Part shown: positions 27,769 through 36,424 of the stretch, piece by piece
How the letters are laid out: the number at the start of each line of letters is the position of its first letter
Numbering within the stretch: position 1 is the first letter of the stretch
Origin: Buttiauxella massiliensis
GTDB taxonomy: Bacteria > Pseudomonadota > Gammaproteobacteria > Enterobacterales > Enterobacteriaceae
Length of the DNA: 64,000 nt
Direction of reading: 5' to 3'
NCBI RefSeq assembly: GCF_902500225.1
Contig: NZ_LR722655.1
Span: forward strand, 124,001 to 188,000
Notes under the pieces: model-generated
What the model was told of the DNA's origin: nothing
Database searches by the model: none
Seen by the model: the letters and a program-made list of their open reading frames with translations, nothing else
Made by a program: the position numbers and the translations under genes

Positions 27769-29874
27769 ATGAATAATCCAGGGAAACACCTCATATGGGC
27801 TGTGCTTGCACTGATTGGTGCATTCGCGCTCGGCTATATCGCACTCAATCGTGGCGAACAGATAAACGCATTGTGGATTGTGGTTGCTGCAATCTGCGTT
27901 TACCTCATCGCTTATCGTTACTACGGCTTGTTTATCGCTAAACGAGTTCTAACCGTTGATGCCACTCGTATGACGCCAGCCGTGCGCCATAACGATGGGC
28001 TGGATTACGTACCAACCGACAAAAAAGTGTTGTTCGGTCACCACTTTGCTGCGATTGCTGGTGCGGGGCCGCTTGTCGGGCCGGTGCTTGCCGCGCAAAT
28101 GGGTTACTTGCCTGGTATGCTCTGGCTGCTGGCGGGGGTTGTGTTGGCCGGGGCAGTACAAGATTTTATGGTGCTGTTTGTCTCGACGCGTCGTGATGGG
28201 CGTTCTCTGGGCGAACTGGTAAAAGAAGAGATGGGTAACACGGCGGGTGTGATTGCTCTGGTGGCCTGCTTTATGATTATGGTTATCATCCTCGCGGTGC
28301 TGGCGATGATTGTGGTGAAAGCGCTGACCCATAGCCCGTGGGGCACGTACACCGTGGCATTCACCATTCCGCTGGCGTTGTTTATGGGGGTCTATATCCG
28401 CTACCTGCGCCCGGGCCGCATTGGTGAAGTGTCGGTGATTGGCTTGGTAATGCTGATATTTGCCATTATTTCTGGCGGTTGGGTTGCCGAAAGCCCAACC
28501 TGGGCCCCGTACTTTGACTTTACTGGTGTGCAACTGACCTGGATGCTGGTGGGTTATGGTTTTGTCGCTGCGGTATTGCCGGTCTGGCTGCTGCTTGCAC
28601 CGCGTGATTACCTCTCCACCTTCCTGAAAATCGGCACCATTATTGGGCTGGCGATTGGCATCTTGATTATGCGCCCAACGCTGCAAATGCCATCACTCAC
28701 CAAATTCATTGACGGTACAGGCCCGGTATGGACCGGCGACCTGTTCCCGTTCTTGTTTATCACCATTGCGTGCGGTGCGGTTTCTGGCTTCCACGCGCTG
28801 ATTGCTTCTGGCACCACGCCGAAAATGCTGGCTAACGAAAACCAGGCTTGCTTTATCGGTTACGGCGGCATGCTGATGGAATCGTTTGTGGCGATTATGG
28901 CGCTGGTGGCGGCCTGTGTTATCGACCCAGGCGTCTACTTCGCAATGAACAGCCCGATGGCCGTGCTGGCTCCGGCTGGGACTGTGGATGTCGTCACCTC
29001 TGCGGCAAGCGTTGTCAGTAGTTGGGGCTTCCATATCACGCCAGAAACCTTAACTAACATTGCGAATGAAGTGGGCGAGCAAAGCATCATCTCCCGTGCT
29101 GGCGGCGCACCAACGCTCGCCGTCGGGATGGCGTACATTCTGCACGGCGCATTGGGCGGCCTGATGGATGTTTCATTCTGGTATCACTTCGCCATTCTGT
29201 TTGAAGCATTGTTTATTTTGACGGCGGTAGATGCCGGTACACGTGCGGCGCGCTTTATGCTGCAAGACTTGCTGGGCGTGATTTCCCCGAGCCTGAAACG
29301 TACAGACTCGTTGCCTGCGAACTTATTGGCGACGGCGCTTTGCGTGCTGGCATGGGGTTATTTCCTGCATCAGGGCGTTGTTGACCCACTCGGTGGTATT
29401 AACACCTTGTGGCCTCTGTTTGGTATCGCCAACCAGATGCTGGCAGGCATGGCGTTGATGCTGTGTGCGGTAGTGCTGTTTAAGATGAAGAAGCAGAAAT
29501 ACGCCTGGGTGGCTTTAGTCCCAACCGCATGGCTGTTGATTTGTACGTTGACGGCTGGCTGGCAAAAAGCCTTCAGCGACAACCCGAAAGTGGGCTTCCT
29601 GGCTATCGCTAACAAATTCCAGGCGATGCTCGACAGCGGCAATATTCCTGCGCAATACACTCAGTCTCAGCTTACCCAACTGGTGTTTAACAACCGTCTG
29701 GATGCTGGGCTGACCATCTTCTTTATGGTGGTTGTGGTGGTGATTGGTCTGTTTGCGATTAAAACCGCGCGCCAGGCGCTGAGGTCGGACACGCCAACGG
29801 CGAAGGAGACTCCTTACCAGAAGATGCCTGAAGACGTTGAGCAGATTGTTGCGCAGGCGAAAAGTGCGCACTAA
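27769..29874 (+). CDS. cstA: Carbon-starvation transporter CstA
   Basis: Large inner-membrane transporter of the CstA family, known in E. coli for peptide and pyruvate uptake at carbon starvation. About 701 residues with some 16-18 membrane helices. Hallmarks: HNDGLDYVPTDKKVLFGHHFAAIAGAGPLVGPV, CGAVSGFHALIASGTTPKM and the C-terminal QDLLG / GINTLWPLFGIANQMLAGMAL. I chose ATG 27769 (MNNPGKH) to match E. coli; an ATG at 27757 (MENNMNN) is possible. The sequence ACATGGAAAACAATATG has a GGA in a CsrA-like ACA-n-GGA setting over the ribosome site, as described for E. coli cstA. The 259-base leader holds no other gene that I can see. Confidence 0.95.
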   Translation: MNNPGKHLIWAVLALIGAFALGYIALNRGEQINALWIVVAAICVYLIAYRYYGLFIAKRVLTVDATRMTPAVRHNDGLDYVPTDKKVLFGHHFAAIAGAGPLVGPVLAAQMGYLPGMLWLLAGVVLAGAVQDFMVLFVSTRRDGRSLGELVKEEMGNTAGVIALVACFMIMVIILAVLAMIVVKALTHSPWGTYTVAFTIPLALFMGVYIRYLRPGRIGEVSVIGLVMLIFAIISGGWVAESPTWAPYFDFTGVQLTWMLVGYGFVAAVLPVWLLLAPRDYLSTFLKIGTIIGLAIGILIMRPTLQMPSLTKFIDGTGPVWTGDLFPFLFITIACGAVSGFHALIASGTTPKMLANENQACFIGYGGMLMESFVAIMALVAACVIDPGVYFAMNSPMAVLAPAGTVDVVTSAASVVSSWGFHITPETLTNIANEVGEQSIISRAGGAPTLAVGMAYILHGALGGLMDVSFWYHFAILFEALFILTAVDAGTRAARFMLQDLLGVISPSLKRTDSLPANLLATALCVLAWGYFLHQGVVDPLGGINTLWPLFGIANQMLAGMALMLCAVVLFKMKKQKYAWVALVPTAWLLICTLTAGWQKAFSDNPKVGFLAIANKFQAMLDSGNIPAQYTQSQLTQLVFNNRLDAGLTIFFMVVVVVIGLFAIKTARQALRSDTPTAKETPYQKMPEDVEQIVAQAKSAH

Positions 29875-29927
29875 GCCATTCATCCATCTCCCCGTAAGGG
29901 GAGGTGGATTTTACGCCCGGAGCTACC

Positions 29928-30125
29928 ATGTTCGACACACTCGCTAAAGCTGGAAAATATCTCGGCCAGGCCGCTAAATTGATGGTTGGCGTCCCTGATT
30001 ACGACAACTACGTACAACACATTCGTCTGACCCATCCAGAGCAGACGCCGATGACTTACGAAGAGTTTTTCCGTGAGCGTCAGGATGCGCGCTACGGCGG
30101 AAAAGGTGGCGCTCGCTGCTGCTAA
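29928..30125 (+). CDS. ybdD: Small CstA-associated protein YbdD/YjiX
   Basis: 65-residue soluble protein of the DUF466 family, almost identical in pattern to E. coli Ybd[22 protein letters not shown] ... [18 protein letters not shown], with the C-terminal GGARCC. It always accompanies cstA/btsT-type transporters and is thought to be needed for their activity. Start at 29928 follows GGAG; a small hairpin CTCCCC-GTAA-GGGGAG (29888-29903) lies in the 53-base gap after cstA and may trim downstream expression. Confidence 0.92.
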   Translation: MFDTLAKAGKYLGQAAKLMVGVPDYDNYVQHIRLTHPEQTPMTYEEFFRERQDARYGGKGGARCC

Positions 30126-30140
30126 ACGAAGGAATTTGAC

Positions 30141-31163
30141 ATGAATCAAGCGGTATCTGTCACCCTGTTAACGGGTTTTCTCGGCTCCGGGAAAACCACA
30201 CTTCTCAACTATTTTCTCGCCCATTCCGACAACGCCCCTGTCGCTATTCTTGAAAACGAATTTGGTGCAGTAAACATTGACGGCGCATTGCTTAGAGGCG
30301 GTGAAAACGTCAACGTTGTGGAATTGAGCAATGGTTGTGTCTGTTGCAGCGTGCGCGGGGAATTCACAGCAGCATTAAGAGAAATGCTGGAAAAGCGTGC
30401 TGCCGGAACGCTGAAATTTGAGCGGTTGATTGTTGAAACAACAGGCCTTGCTGACCCTGCACCTATCGTTCAGACCTTCTTTGTCGATGAACACCTGCGT
30501 GAAGCGCTGCGCCTGGATGCGGTTATCGCACTTGCTGATGCAGAACATATCTCACGCCAGCTTGATGAGCATGCGGTTGCGGCGTCACAGCTTGGCTTTG
30601 CCGATCGTATTTTGCTGACTAAAGCGGATCGTGTTGATGAAGAGACAAAACAGCTGGCGCTCGATCGGATTAATCGGATCAATAACAAAGCGGATCTGTT
30701 TGAGATCGTAAACGGTGAGTGTCCGGAAGAGTTTTGGCTTGATCTTAACGCTTTTGAACTCACCGATAACATCGATATGGCCGCAGGGTTCCATGTTATT
30801 CGTGCTGATACCAACCACCCCGATCGTTTCCAGCCGTTCCGTAAAATGCCGGCCAAACGCTCCTGGGATGATGCCATTCAGGCGCATGTTTTTGATGCAG
30901 GAATGCTGGATGTGAAAAAAATCGGCGCGTTTATGGAAAGCTGCATCGCGCGTTTTGGCAATGACATGCTGCGCTACAAAGGCGTGTTAGCAATAGCCGA
31001 TCACCCACAGCGCTTAATTGTGCAGGGCGTGCATAAAGTGGTGGGTTTTGATTATGGCTCCACGTGGCACCCATCTGAATCGCGAGTGTCGCGCTTAGTG
31101 ATTATCGGGCGTTACCTGCCGATTGATGAGCTGCGTCAGGAGTTTGCTGCAACAACCATTTAA
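30141..31163 (+). CDS. yjiA: G3E-family metal-linked GTPase YjiA
   Basis: CobW/YjiA-type P-loop GTPase. 340 residues (E. coli 318). Walker A GFLGSGKTT, the metal-binding GCVCCSV (CXCC) at about 65-70, Walker-B-like FERLIVETTGLADP, and the G4 motif as TKAD rather than NKXD. C-terminal CobW domain with RWxHP-like and HVFDAGMLDVKKIG segments. In E. coli it stands in btsT-yjiX-yjiA, so its place after cstA-ybdD supports a shared role with this transporter class; the molecular function is not established. Confidence 0.88.
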   Translation: MNQAVSVTLLTGFLGSGKTTLLNYFLAHSDNAPVAILENEFGAVNIDGALLRGGENVNVVELSNGCVCCSVRGEFTAALREMLEKRAAGTLKFERLIVETTGLADPAPIVQTFFVDEHLREALRLDAVIALADAEHISRQLDEHAVAASQLGFADRILLTKADRVDEETKQLALDRINRINNKADLFEIVNGECPEEFWLDLNAFELTDNIDMAAGFHVIRADTNHPDRFQPFRKMPAKRSWDDAIQAHVFDAGMLDVKKIGAFMESCIARFGNDMLRYKGVLAIADHPQRLIVQGVHKVVGFDYGSTWHPSESRVSRLVIIGRYLPIDELRQEFAATTI

Positions 31164-31290
31164 ACGCTGAAACGCGGATGTGATCTCTCGCACGATTTTC
31201 ATCCCTGGCGAATAAAGCTGTTGTGCGAAACGAAGCAGTATGTTTGTATGAAATTCGCTGTTAAAAACACACAACACATTCAGGACCCAA

Positions 31291-31392
31291 ATGACAACTA
31301 ACCTGCACACATCAGCACTACTACTAACCGCGCTACCAGCCGCGGTAGTCGTCGTGCGTGTGGTGGTGGTCGTCGTCGGCAATGCGCCGTAG
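31291..31392 (+). CDS. ivbL: ilvBN operon leader peptide
   Basis: 33-residue attenuation peptide. It begins MTTNLHTSALLL and contains a run of ten valines and one arginine (AAVVVVRVVVVVVGNAP at the end), plus four leucines. Its codons make ribosome progress depend on charged tRNA-Val and tRNA-Leu. It ends 25 bases before the attenuator stem, the classical layout. E. coli IvbL is 32 residues with the same C-terminus. Confidence 0.95.
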   Translation: MTTNLHTSALLLTALPAAVVVVRVVVVVVGNAP

Positions 31393-31417
31393 GGTCTGAA
31401 TCAACACATCGATTCCA

Positions 31418-31456
31418 AAACCCCGCCGGCGCAAACCGGGCGGGGTTTCTTGTTTT
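31418..31456 (+). terminator. ilvB attenuator
   Basis: Ten-bp perfect stem (AAACCCCGCC at 31418-31427 with GGCGGGGTTT at 31439-31448) followed by CTTGTTTT. It lies between ivbL and ilvB and would terminate transcription when valine and leucine are plentiful. Confidence 0.9.
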
Positions 31457-31504
31457 AGTCCCCCCGGCCAAAAGCGAAACGGCATAAGAAGAAGGACTGG
31501 AGCA

Positions 31505-33193
31505 ATGGCAATTTCGGAAAACCCACCGCAAGCAAACCGTATTACGGGTGCACAATTAATTGTGCAAATGCTTGAACATCATGGCATCACCACCGTTAGC
31601 GGTATTCCCGGTGGCACCGTTCTGCCGCTCTACAACGCACTGAGTAAAAGCCAAAAAATCCGCCACATCCTGGCGCGCCACGAACAAGGCGCAGGCTTTA
31701 TGGCGCAGGGCATGGCACGAACGCAGGGCAAAGCGGCGGTATGCATCGCCTGTAGCGGCCCTGGTGCTACAAACCTGGTGACTGCGATTGCTGATGCGCG
31801 TCTCGATTCCATCCCGCTGGTGTGCATCACCGGCCAGGTGCCGAAATCGATGATTGGCACCGACGCATTCCAGGAAGTCGACACCTACGGCATCTCCATT
31901 CCTATCACCAAACACAACTATCTGGTTCGCGATATTGCTGAACTACCGCAGGTAATTTGCGACGCGTTTCGCATTGCTGAATCTGGCCGCCCAGGCCCAG
32001 TCTGGATTGATATTCCAAAAGATGTGCAGACCGCAGAAATTGATATCAGCGAGTTGCCGTCTGTTTCCGCACACACTCCTGCACCACAATTTGAAGCCCA
32101 ACAAATTGCCGATGCTGCCGCGATGATTAACCAGGCACAGCGCCCGGTGTTGTATCTCGGTGGCGGAGTGATTAATGCCCATGCTGATGCGCGTGCACTG
32201 GCCGAAAAAGCTAATCTGCCAACCACAATGACGTTAATGGCGCTGGGCACTGTTCCGGCGAAACACCCGTTATCGTTGGGTATGTTGGGTATGCACGGTG
32301 CTCGAAGCACCAACTACATTTTGCAGGAAGCGGATTTGCTGATTGTTTTGGGCGCGCGTTTTGATGACCGCGCGATTGGTAAAACCGAAGAGTTCTGCCC
32401 GAACGCGAAAATCATTCATGTTGATATCGACCGCGCTGAGCTGGGTAAAATCAAACAGGCTCATGTTGCCATTCGCGCTGATGTGGGTGAAGTGCTGGAA
32501 CAATTACTGCCAAAAATTGACGCCAAACCGCGCGAGGAATGGCTGCAACAAGTAGCCGGTTTGCAGCATGAATTCCCGTTCAATATGCCTGGTGCAGATA
32601 ACCCGTTAACGCCGTACGGCCTGATTAACGCAGCCGCCGCCTGTGTGGATGATGAAGCGGTGATTACCACCGACGTTGGCCAGCACCAGATGTGGGTGGC
32701 GCAGGCCTATCCGCTGAACCGACCGCGCCAGTGGCTGACTTCTGGCGGCCTGGGCACCATGGGCTTTGGCCTGCCTGCGGCGGTAGGTGCGGCATTAGCT
32801 GAACCGACTCGTAAAGTGCTTTGCTTCACAGGCGACGGTAGCATCATGATGAATATTCAGGAAATGGCGACCGCTGCGGAACATAATCTGGATGTAAAAA
32901 TCATTTTGCTCAACAACCAGGCTTTGGGGCTGGTGCATCAGCAACAAACATTGTTCTATCAACAAAATGTTTTTGCCGCGACCTATTCAGGGCAGACAAA
33001 CTTCCTGAAAATCGCCGAAGGTTTTGGTCTCGCGACCTGCGATTTGAACGCAGCCGAAAACCCACAACAGGCGCTGCAAGAGGCGATTTCACGACCTGGT
33101 CCATGCCTGATTCACGTGCGTATTGATGCCAGCGAAAAAGTATTCCCGATGGTGCCGCCAGGCGCTGCCAATATTGAGATGATTGGAGAGTAA
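31505..33193 (+). CDS. ilvB: Acetohydroxyacid synthase I, large subunit
   Basis: Thiamine-diphosphate enzyme that condenses pyruvate to 2-acetolactate or, with 2-oxobutyrate, to 2-aceto-2-hydroxybutyrate, the first step of valine/leucine and isoleucine synthesis. 562 residues, same as E. coli IlvB. N-terminal PYR domain with the catalytic Glu in RHEQGAGFMAQGMAR, central FAD-binding domain (LGMLGMHGARSTNY), C-terminal ThDP motif GDGSIMMNIQEMATAAEHNLDVKIILLNN. Followed after 3 bases by its regulatory subunit gene. Confidence 0.97.
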   Translation: MAISENPPQANRITGAQLIVQMLEHHGITTVSGIPGGTVLPLYNALSKSQKIRHILARHEQGAGFMAQGMARTQGKAAVCIACSGPGATNLVTAIADARLDSIPLVCITGQVPKSMIGTDAFQEVDTYGISIPITKHNYLVRDIAELPQVICDAFRIAESGRPGPVWIDIPKDVQTAEIDISELPSVSAHTPAPQFEAQQIADAAAMINQAQRPVLYLGGGVINAHADARALAEKANLPTTMTLMALGTVPAKHPLSLGMLGMHGARSTNYILQEADLLIVLGARFDDRAIGKTEEFCPNAKIIHVDIDRAELGKIKQAHVAIRADVGEVLEQLLPKIDAKPREEWLQQVAGLQHEFPFNMPGADNPLTPYGLINAAAACVDDEAVITTDVGQHQMWVAQAYPLNRPRQWLTSGGLGTMGFGLPAAVGAALAEPTRKVLCFTGDGSIMMNIQEMATAAEHNLDVKIILLNNQALGLVHQQQTLFYQQNVFAATYSGQTNFLKIAEGFGLATCDLNAAENPQQALQEAISRPGPCLIHVRIDASEKVFPMVPPGAANIEMIGE

Positions 33194-33196
33194 GCG

Positions 33197-33478
33197 ATGC
33201 AACAACTAACCGTTATTCTGGAACTTACGGTGCGTAACCATCCGGGCGTGATGTCTCACATTTGTGGCCTGTTTGCCCGCCGTGCGTTCAACGTTGAAGG
33301 CATTCTCTGCCTTCCGCTAGCGCAGGGCGACCAAAGCCGAATCTGGCTACAAGTGGCGGACGACCAACGCCTCGAGCAAATGATTAGCCAAATCGACAAG
33401 CTTGAAGATGTGGTGCAAATCAGGCGTGATGCCGATGGTGCAGGAGTATTTGGCAAGCTGACTGCTTTAGTTCAGTAG
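33197..33478 (+). CDS. ilvN: Acetohydroxyacid synthase I, regulatory subunit
   Basis: ACT-domain small subunit that stimulates IlvB and confers valine feedback inhibition. 93 residues (E. coli 96). ACT motif [29 protein letters not shown] at the N-terminus fits the family. In E. coli uhpA follows; here a toxin-antitoxin pair does. Confidence 0.95.
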   Translation: MQQLTVILELTVRNHPGVMSHICGLFARRAFNVEGILCLPLAQGDQSRIWLQVADDQRLEQMISQIDKLEDVVQIRRDADGAGVFGKLTALVQ

Positions 33479-33483
33479 CATAT

Positions 33484-33515
33484 CAGGGTGGGTAAATGGT
33501 CAGTTTACCCACCTG
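33484..33515 (+). terminator. Hairpin after ilvN
   Basis: GGTGGGTAAA / TTTACCCACC, 10 bp perfect, extended by CAG/CTG. There is no strong T-tract, so it is a plausible but weak terminator. From here to 33690 I see no gene. Confidence 0.55.
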
Positions 33516-33695
33516 ATTCTGAGCCATTCATCATTCCGGGCTGCAATGCCGTGTCGTTATTTTCATAATCCTGAAAGCTTCTCGCAAAACAATAATCCCG
33601 TCGAAATAAAGCCAGGCTGACTGTATAAATCCAGGGTAGTGTTGCCCTCTAAAACGTTAATTGAATATAAAGTGAGCTTGGCGGATGTATGTCTC

Positions 33696-33714
33696 TGGCA
33701 TATGCTATGGCATA
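33696..33714. promoter_or_regulatory. Probable VapBC operator
   Basis: Direct repeat TGGCATA at 33696-33702 and 33708-33714 (12-bp step) with the palindrome GCATATGC across the first copy. It lies 25 bases before the vapB start, where an antitoxin-toxin complex would autoregulate. Confidence 0.5.
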
Positions 33715-33738
33715 GGCCATTAAGTGCCAGGAGATACT

Positions 33739-34002
33739 ATGGAACGCGTTGCGAAGCTTTTTAAAAACGGCAGAAACCAGGCGGTGAGGTTACCGGTGGA
33801 GTTTGAGTTTGATACCGACAGGGTGTATATCCGCAAAGACAAGGAGGGAAACGTGATTCTTTCAAAAAATCCAGCTAAACCAGAAGGATGGGAAAAGGTT
33901 TTTGCTTTAGTTAAGAAAGCAAAAGTGTCGGATACGTTCCTTGATGAACAAGAGCGTAACCAGAGTATTGCTGACAGAGATCCCTTTGCAGGGATGGACT
34001 GA
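33739..34002 (+). CDS. vapB: VapB-type antitoxin
   Basis: 87-residue antitoxin with an N-terminal AbrB/SpoVT swapped-hairpin DNA-binding domain (MERVAKLFKNGRNQAVRLPVEFEF ...) and a charged C-terminal tail that would wrap the toxin (AKVSDTFLDEQERNQSI... DPFAGMD). AGGAG ends 5 bases before the ATG. Two bases separate it from vapC. Confidence 0.9.
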   Translation: MERVAKLFKNGRNQAVRLPVEFEFDTDRVYIRKDKEGNVILSKNPAKPEGWEKVFALVKKAKVSDTFLDEQERNQSIADRDPFAGMD

Positions 34003-34004
34003 TC

Positions 34005-34394
34005 ATGTACATGCTCGATACCAATACGGTGAGCTATCTTTTCCGTCAGCATCCTAAAGTGATAGAAAAGCTTGCTCAAACGCGGCCTGTAGAAGTGTGC
34101 ATTTCTAGTATCACGGAGGCTGAGTTGTTGTATGGCATTGCTAAGCGCAAGAGCAAAGCCTTAACGGCTGCAGTGCAGGGTTTTCTGGAAACAGTATCGG
34201 TCTACGCCTGGGATAGTGAAGCGGCAAAAAGCTACGGCCAACTCCGCGCGGCAATGGAACAAAAAGGCAAAGTCATGGGCCACCTTGATCAGTTAATTGC
34301 CGCTCATGCCCTTAGCCGAAACGCGACGATTATTACCAGCGATCGTGCCTTTACTATGGTGGCGCGTTTGCGTGTCGAAGACTGGACAGCCTAA
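34005..34394 (+). CDS. vapC: VapC-type PIN-domain toxin (ribonuclease)
   Basis: 129-residue PIN nuclease; enteric VapC proteins cut initiator tRNA. The acidic metal-binding residues are visible: Asp in MLDTNTVSYLF, Glu in SITEAELLYG, Asp in GHLDQLIAAHA and Asp in IITSDRAF. The catalytic set is complete, so the toxin should be active. Start at 34005, with a second ATG two codons on. Downstream is a terminator hairpin shared with the convergent anti-sigma gene. Confidence 0.92.
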   Translation: MYMLDTNTVSYLFRQHPKVIEKLAQTRPVEVCISSITEAELLYGIAKRKSKALTAAVQGFLETVSVYAWDSEAAKSYGQLRAAMEQKGKVMGHLDQLIAAHALSRNATIITSDRAFTMVARLRVEDWTA

Positions 34395-34406
34395 GTGTGC
34401 GCTTTG

Positions 34407-34437
34407 CAACTTTTGCCTGCGGGTAAGCAAAGTTGCT
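34407..34437. terminator. Hairpin between convergent vapC and anti-sigma gene
   Basis: GCAACTTTTGC / GCAAAGTTGC stem with one bulged base and a 10-base loop. It lies 12 bases past each gene end, and its place between convergent genes suggests a two-way terminator, but the T-runs are poor. Confidence 0.5.
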
Positions 34438-34448
34438 GCCTGCCTGAA

Positions 34449-35201
34449 CTAAGCACCAATTGTACTTTGTAACCGCTCAGCGATTTGACTGACTTGCTCC
34501 TCAGAACCATGCCCAATCACCATAAACTGGTGGTTCGCACTAGCCCAATAAACAATATTCATGCCGAGCCGTTGTTCGTTCTTTTTTTGCATCCCACGGC
34601 CTGTATTTTTTGTAATGCATAACGCCATTGGGCCGTGCACTTTATCAAGCCAGGTAATTTGCGCAATTTGCTGGTCGTCATAAGCCAGCATTCGCGCGTT
34701 CTTTAATACAGCACCTGGTAACGACAGACTCGAAAGGGAAAGAACAAGGCCTAATTGTTCGCCCGCTGCGTGCAATTGCGCATCCATAGTCTGGTTCGAT
34801 GGAGTTTCCGCCAGCGTTTCCGGCGTATAAAGCGCCATATATTGCGCCACTAATTCACGCCAGTTATCTTCGGGTTGTGTTAAGTAAATAATTACCCGGT
34901 CACCAATCACGCCAAGTGCCAGGAAACTGACCGCGGCAGCAACCAGATTGCGCCGTGATACGGCAGGCGTTTGGTGACTATTGGGATAAAGGGTCTGCTG
35001 TAAGCGTTCAATCGGGGCTGTCTGCAGCAGCGGTTCAAAAGCCTTTTTAAAGGGCAGATTGCTGCGTTCCAGTAGCGCCAGACGCTGAGCCAGAGCGTCG
35101 TCCTCAATCAGCCTGCTTTCCAGAACTTTGCGCTGTGCATCACTGAGCTCATTATCCAGATACGCCACCAGCATTTCGTCCGAACCCAGCGGAAGTCTCA
35201 T
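34449..35201 (-). CDS. Transmembrane anti-sigma factor
   Basis: 250 residues. N-terminal cytosolic part (1-80) resembles anti-sigma domains (DEMLVAYLDNELSDAQRKVLESRL...), then one membrane helix about 88-107 (NLVAAAVSFLALGVIGDRVIIYL) and a C-terminal extracytoplasmic domain. No Zn-binding HxxxCxxC is visible, so it is not a ZAS-type factor. It starts inside the stop of the sigma gene (4-base overlap), which is the standard partner arrangement. It should hold the sigma factor at the membrane until an outside signal. No family name beyond anti-sigma can be given. Confidence 0.85.
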   Translation of the reverse strand: MRLPLGSDEMLVAYLDNELSDAQRKVLESRLIEDDALAQRLALLERSNLPFKKAFEPLLQTAPIERLQQTLYPNSHQTPAVSRRNLVAAAVSFLALGVIGDRVIIYLTQPEDNWRELVAQYMALYTPETLAETPSNQTMDAQLHAAGEQLGLVLSLSSLSLPGAVLKNARMLAYDDQQIAQITWLDKVHGPMALCITKNTGRGMQKKNEQRLGMNIVYWASANHQFMVIGHGSEEQVSQIAERLQSTIGA

Positions 35202-35725
35202 GATTTCTCTCCTTTGATTTGCGGCGAATTTGGCTGGAGTGCGCTGTCTCTTGCAAGCGTGAGACGCGCCGTGTAAAGGCGGCTCATTACCGTTCCAACA
35301 GGCACATTCAGCACTACTGCTGCTTCCTGGTATGACAACTCCTCCACGTATACCAAAAAAACGGTATTCCGCTGTGCTTCTGGTAGGCGATTAACTCGTT
35401 TCATCACATCGTTTGACCAAATAGGGTCATCACTGTTTTCAGTTCCGGGCAGATCATCCACATCGACAAAACCTTGCCCGCGGCGAATCTGTTGGGCCCG
35501 AACTTCATTAATCCAGATCGAATGCAAAATAGAGAACAGCCAGCGGTCCATGCGACTGCCAGCAACATATTGTGAGGCGCGTTCCAGCGCCCGCACACAG
35601 GTAGCCTGAACGAGATCGTCCGCCACATCCCGTTTATGCGAAAGCACCAGGGCGTAACGCCACAAACGGGAGAGGTAATGGGCTATTTCGTTGCGTATTG
35701 TCTCGCTGCTGATTTTTGCCTCCAC
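35198..35725 (-). CDS. ECF-type RNA polymerase sigma factor
   Basis: 175 residues with sigma region 2 (LWRYALVLSHKRDVADDLVQATCVRALERASQYV...RMDRWLFSILHSIWINEVR) and region 4 (LPEAQRNTVFLVYVEELSYQEAAVVLNVPVGTVMSRLYTAR, helix-turn-helix). It directs RNA polymerase to an unknown regulon, controlled by the anti-sigma protein encoded next. The only usable start codon is a GTG at 35725 without a visible ribosome site; GGAGG lies just inside, 5 bases before an ATC codon. Preceded 9 bases upstream by the TPR gene. Confidence 0.9.
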   Translation of the reverse strand: MEAKISSETIRNEIAHYLSRLWRYALVLSHKRDVADDLVQATCVRALERASQYVAGSRMDRWLFSILHSIWINEVRAQQIRRGQGFVDVDDLPGTENSDDPIWSNDVMKRVNRLPEAQRNTVFLVYVEELSYQEAAVVLNVPVGTVMSRLYTARLTLARDSALQPNSPQIKGEKS

Positions 35726-35734
35726 AGGCGAATA

Positions 35735-36268
35735 TCAGGATTCCGGATGACCGTCGATCGCTGCTGCAAGGTCACGATATTCTTCGCAACCGACGCCGCA
35801 CAGCGTTTTGATAGTCGCAAGCTGCTCACGTGCTAAATCAGGACGATTTTTGATCATGTAGGCTTCGCCCAGATATTCACGAACCTTTGGATATTTGGGA
35901 TCGAGCGCCACAGATTTTAAATAATAGCTGATGCCTTCATCGGTGCGGCCAAGCTTGCGAGTGGCGTAGCCTCGATAGTTCAGTGCTTCGGCAGTATTGG
36001 GATCTTTTAGCGTGTTGAGCATATCCAGAGCTTCTTGATAACGACCCGCCTTTGCCAGCGCGTAGGCGTAATCGGTACGCGCTTCATCGCCAATCATCCC
36101 GCCTTTATCGACCATGCAGGTTTTGGTTTTTGAGTCATAAATTTGCCCTTTCGGGCAGGTTGGCGGAACGGGTTCATCATTGCTGCCACCCATCGCCTGG
36201 GCATAGCCTGAAAGTAAAAAGAAACTGCTGACAACAGCAGGTAACAACCAGGGAGAAAAACGGTTCAT
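35735..36268 (-). CDS. Exported TPR-repeat protein in a sigma/anti-sigma operon
   Basis: 177 residues. Sec signal peptide (MNRFSPWLLPAVVSSFFLLSGYAQA), a short linker with two cysteines (PTCPKGQIYDSKTKTCMV) that could form a disulfide, then three TPR-like repeats from about residue 65 (ARTDYAYALAKAGRYQEALDML, AEALNYRGYATRKLGRTDEGISYYLKSVALDP, KVREYLGEAYMIKNRPDLAREQL) and a C-terminal CGVGCEEY. First gene of a three-gene unit with the sigma and anti-sigma genes, so it may be the periplasmic sensor or a target. Exact role unknown. Confidence 0.85.
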   Translation of the reverse strand: MNRFSPWLLPAVVSSFFLLSGYAQAMGGSNDEPVPPTCPKGQIYDSKTKTCMVDKGGMIGDEARTDYAYALAKAGRYQEALDMLNTLKDPNTAEALNYRGYATRKLGRTDEGISYYLKSVALDPKYPKVREYLGEAYMIKNRPDLAREQLATIKTLCGVGCEEYRDLAAAIDGHPES

Positions 36269-36424
36269 GGTAAAGCCCTCATGGTGTTCGGTATGCAGTG
36301 AACACTTGGGGGTGAGGATTTATTCGATTTATTTTTACGCGATAAGGATTGCTCTTAGTTGCCAGGCAGACCTGTATTCAACTTCTATACTTATGCTTTG
36401 CATAAATAAAACAGGAGCACAAAG

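Noticed and set aside
27949-28686. 245-codon open frame opposite cstA
   Set aside because: Low-complexity His/Gln/Arg-rich translation typical of antisense frames; cstA is full length on the plus strand.
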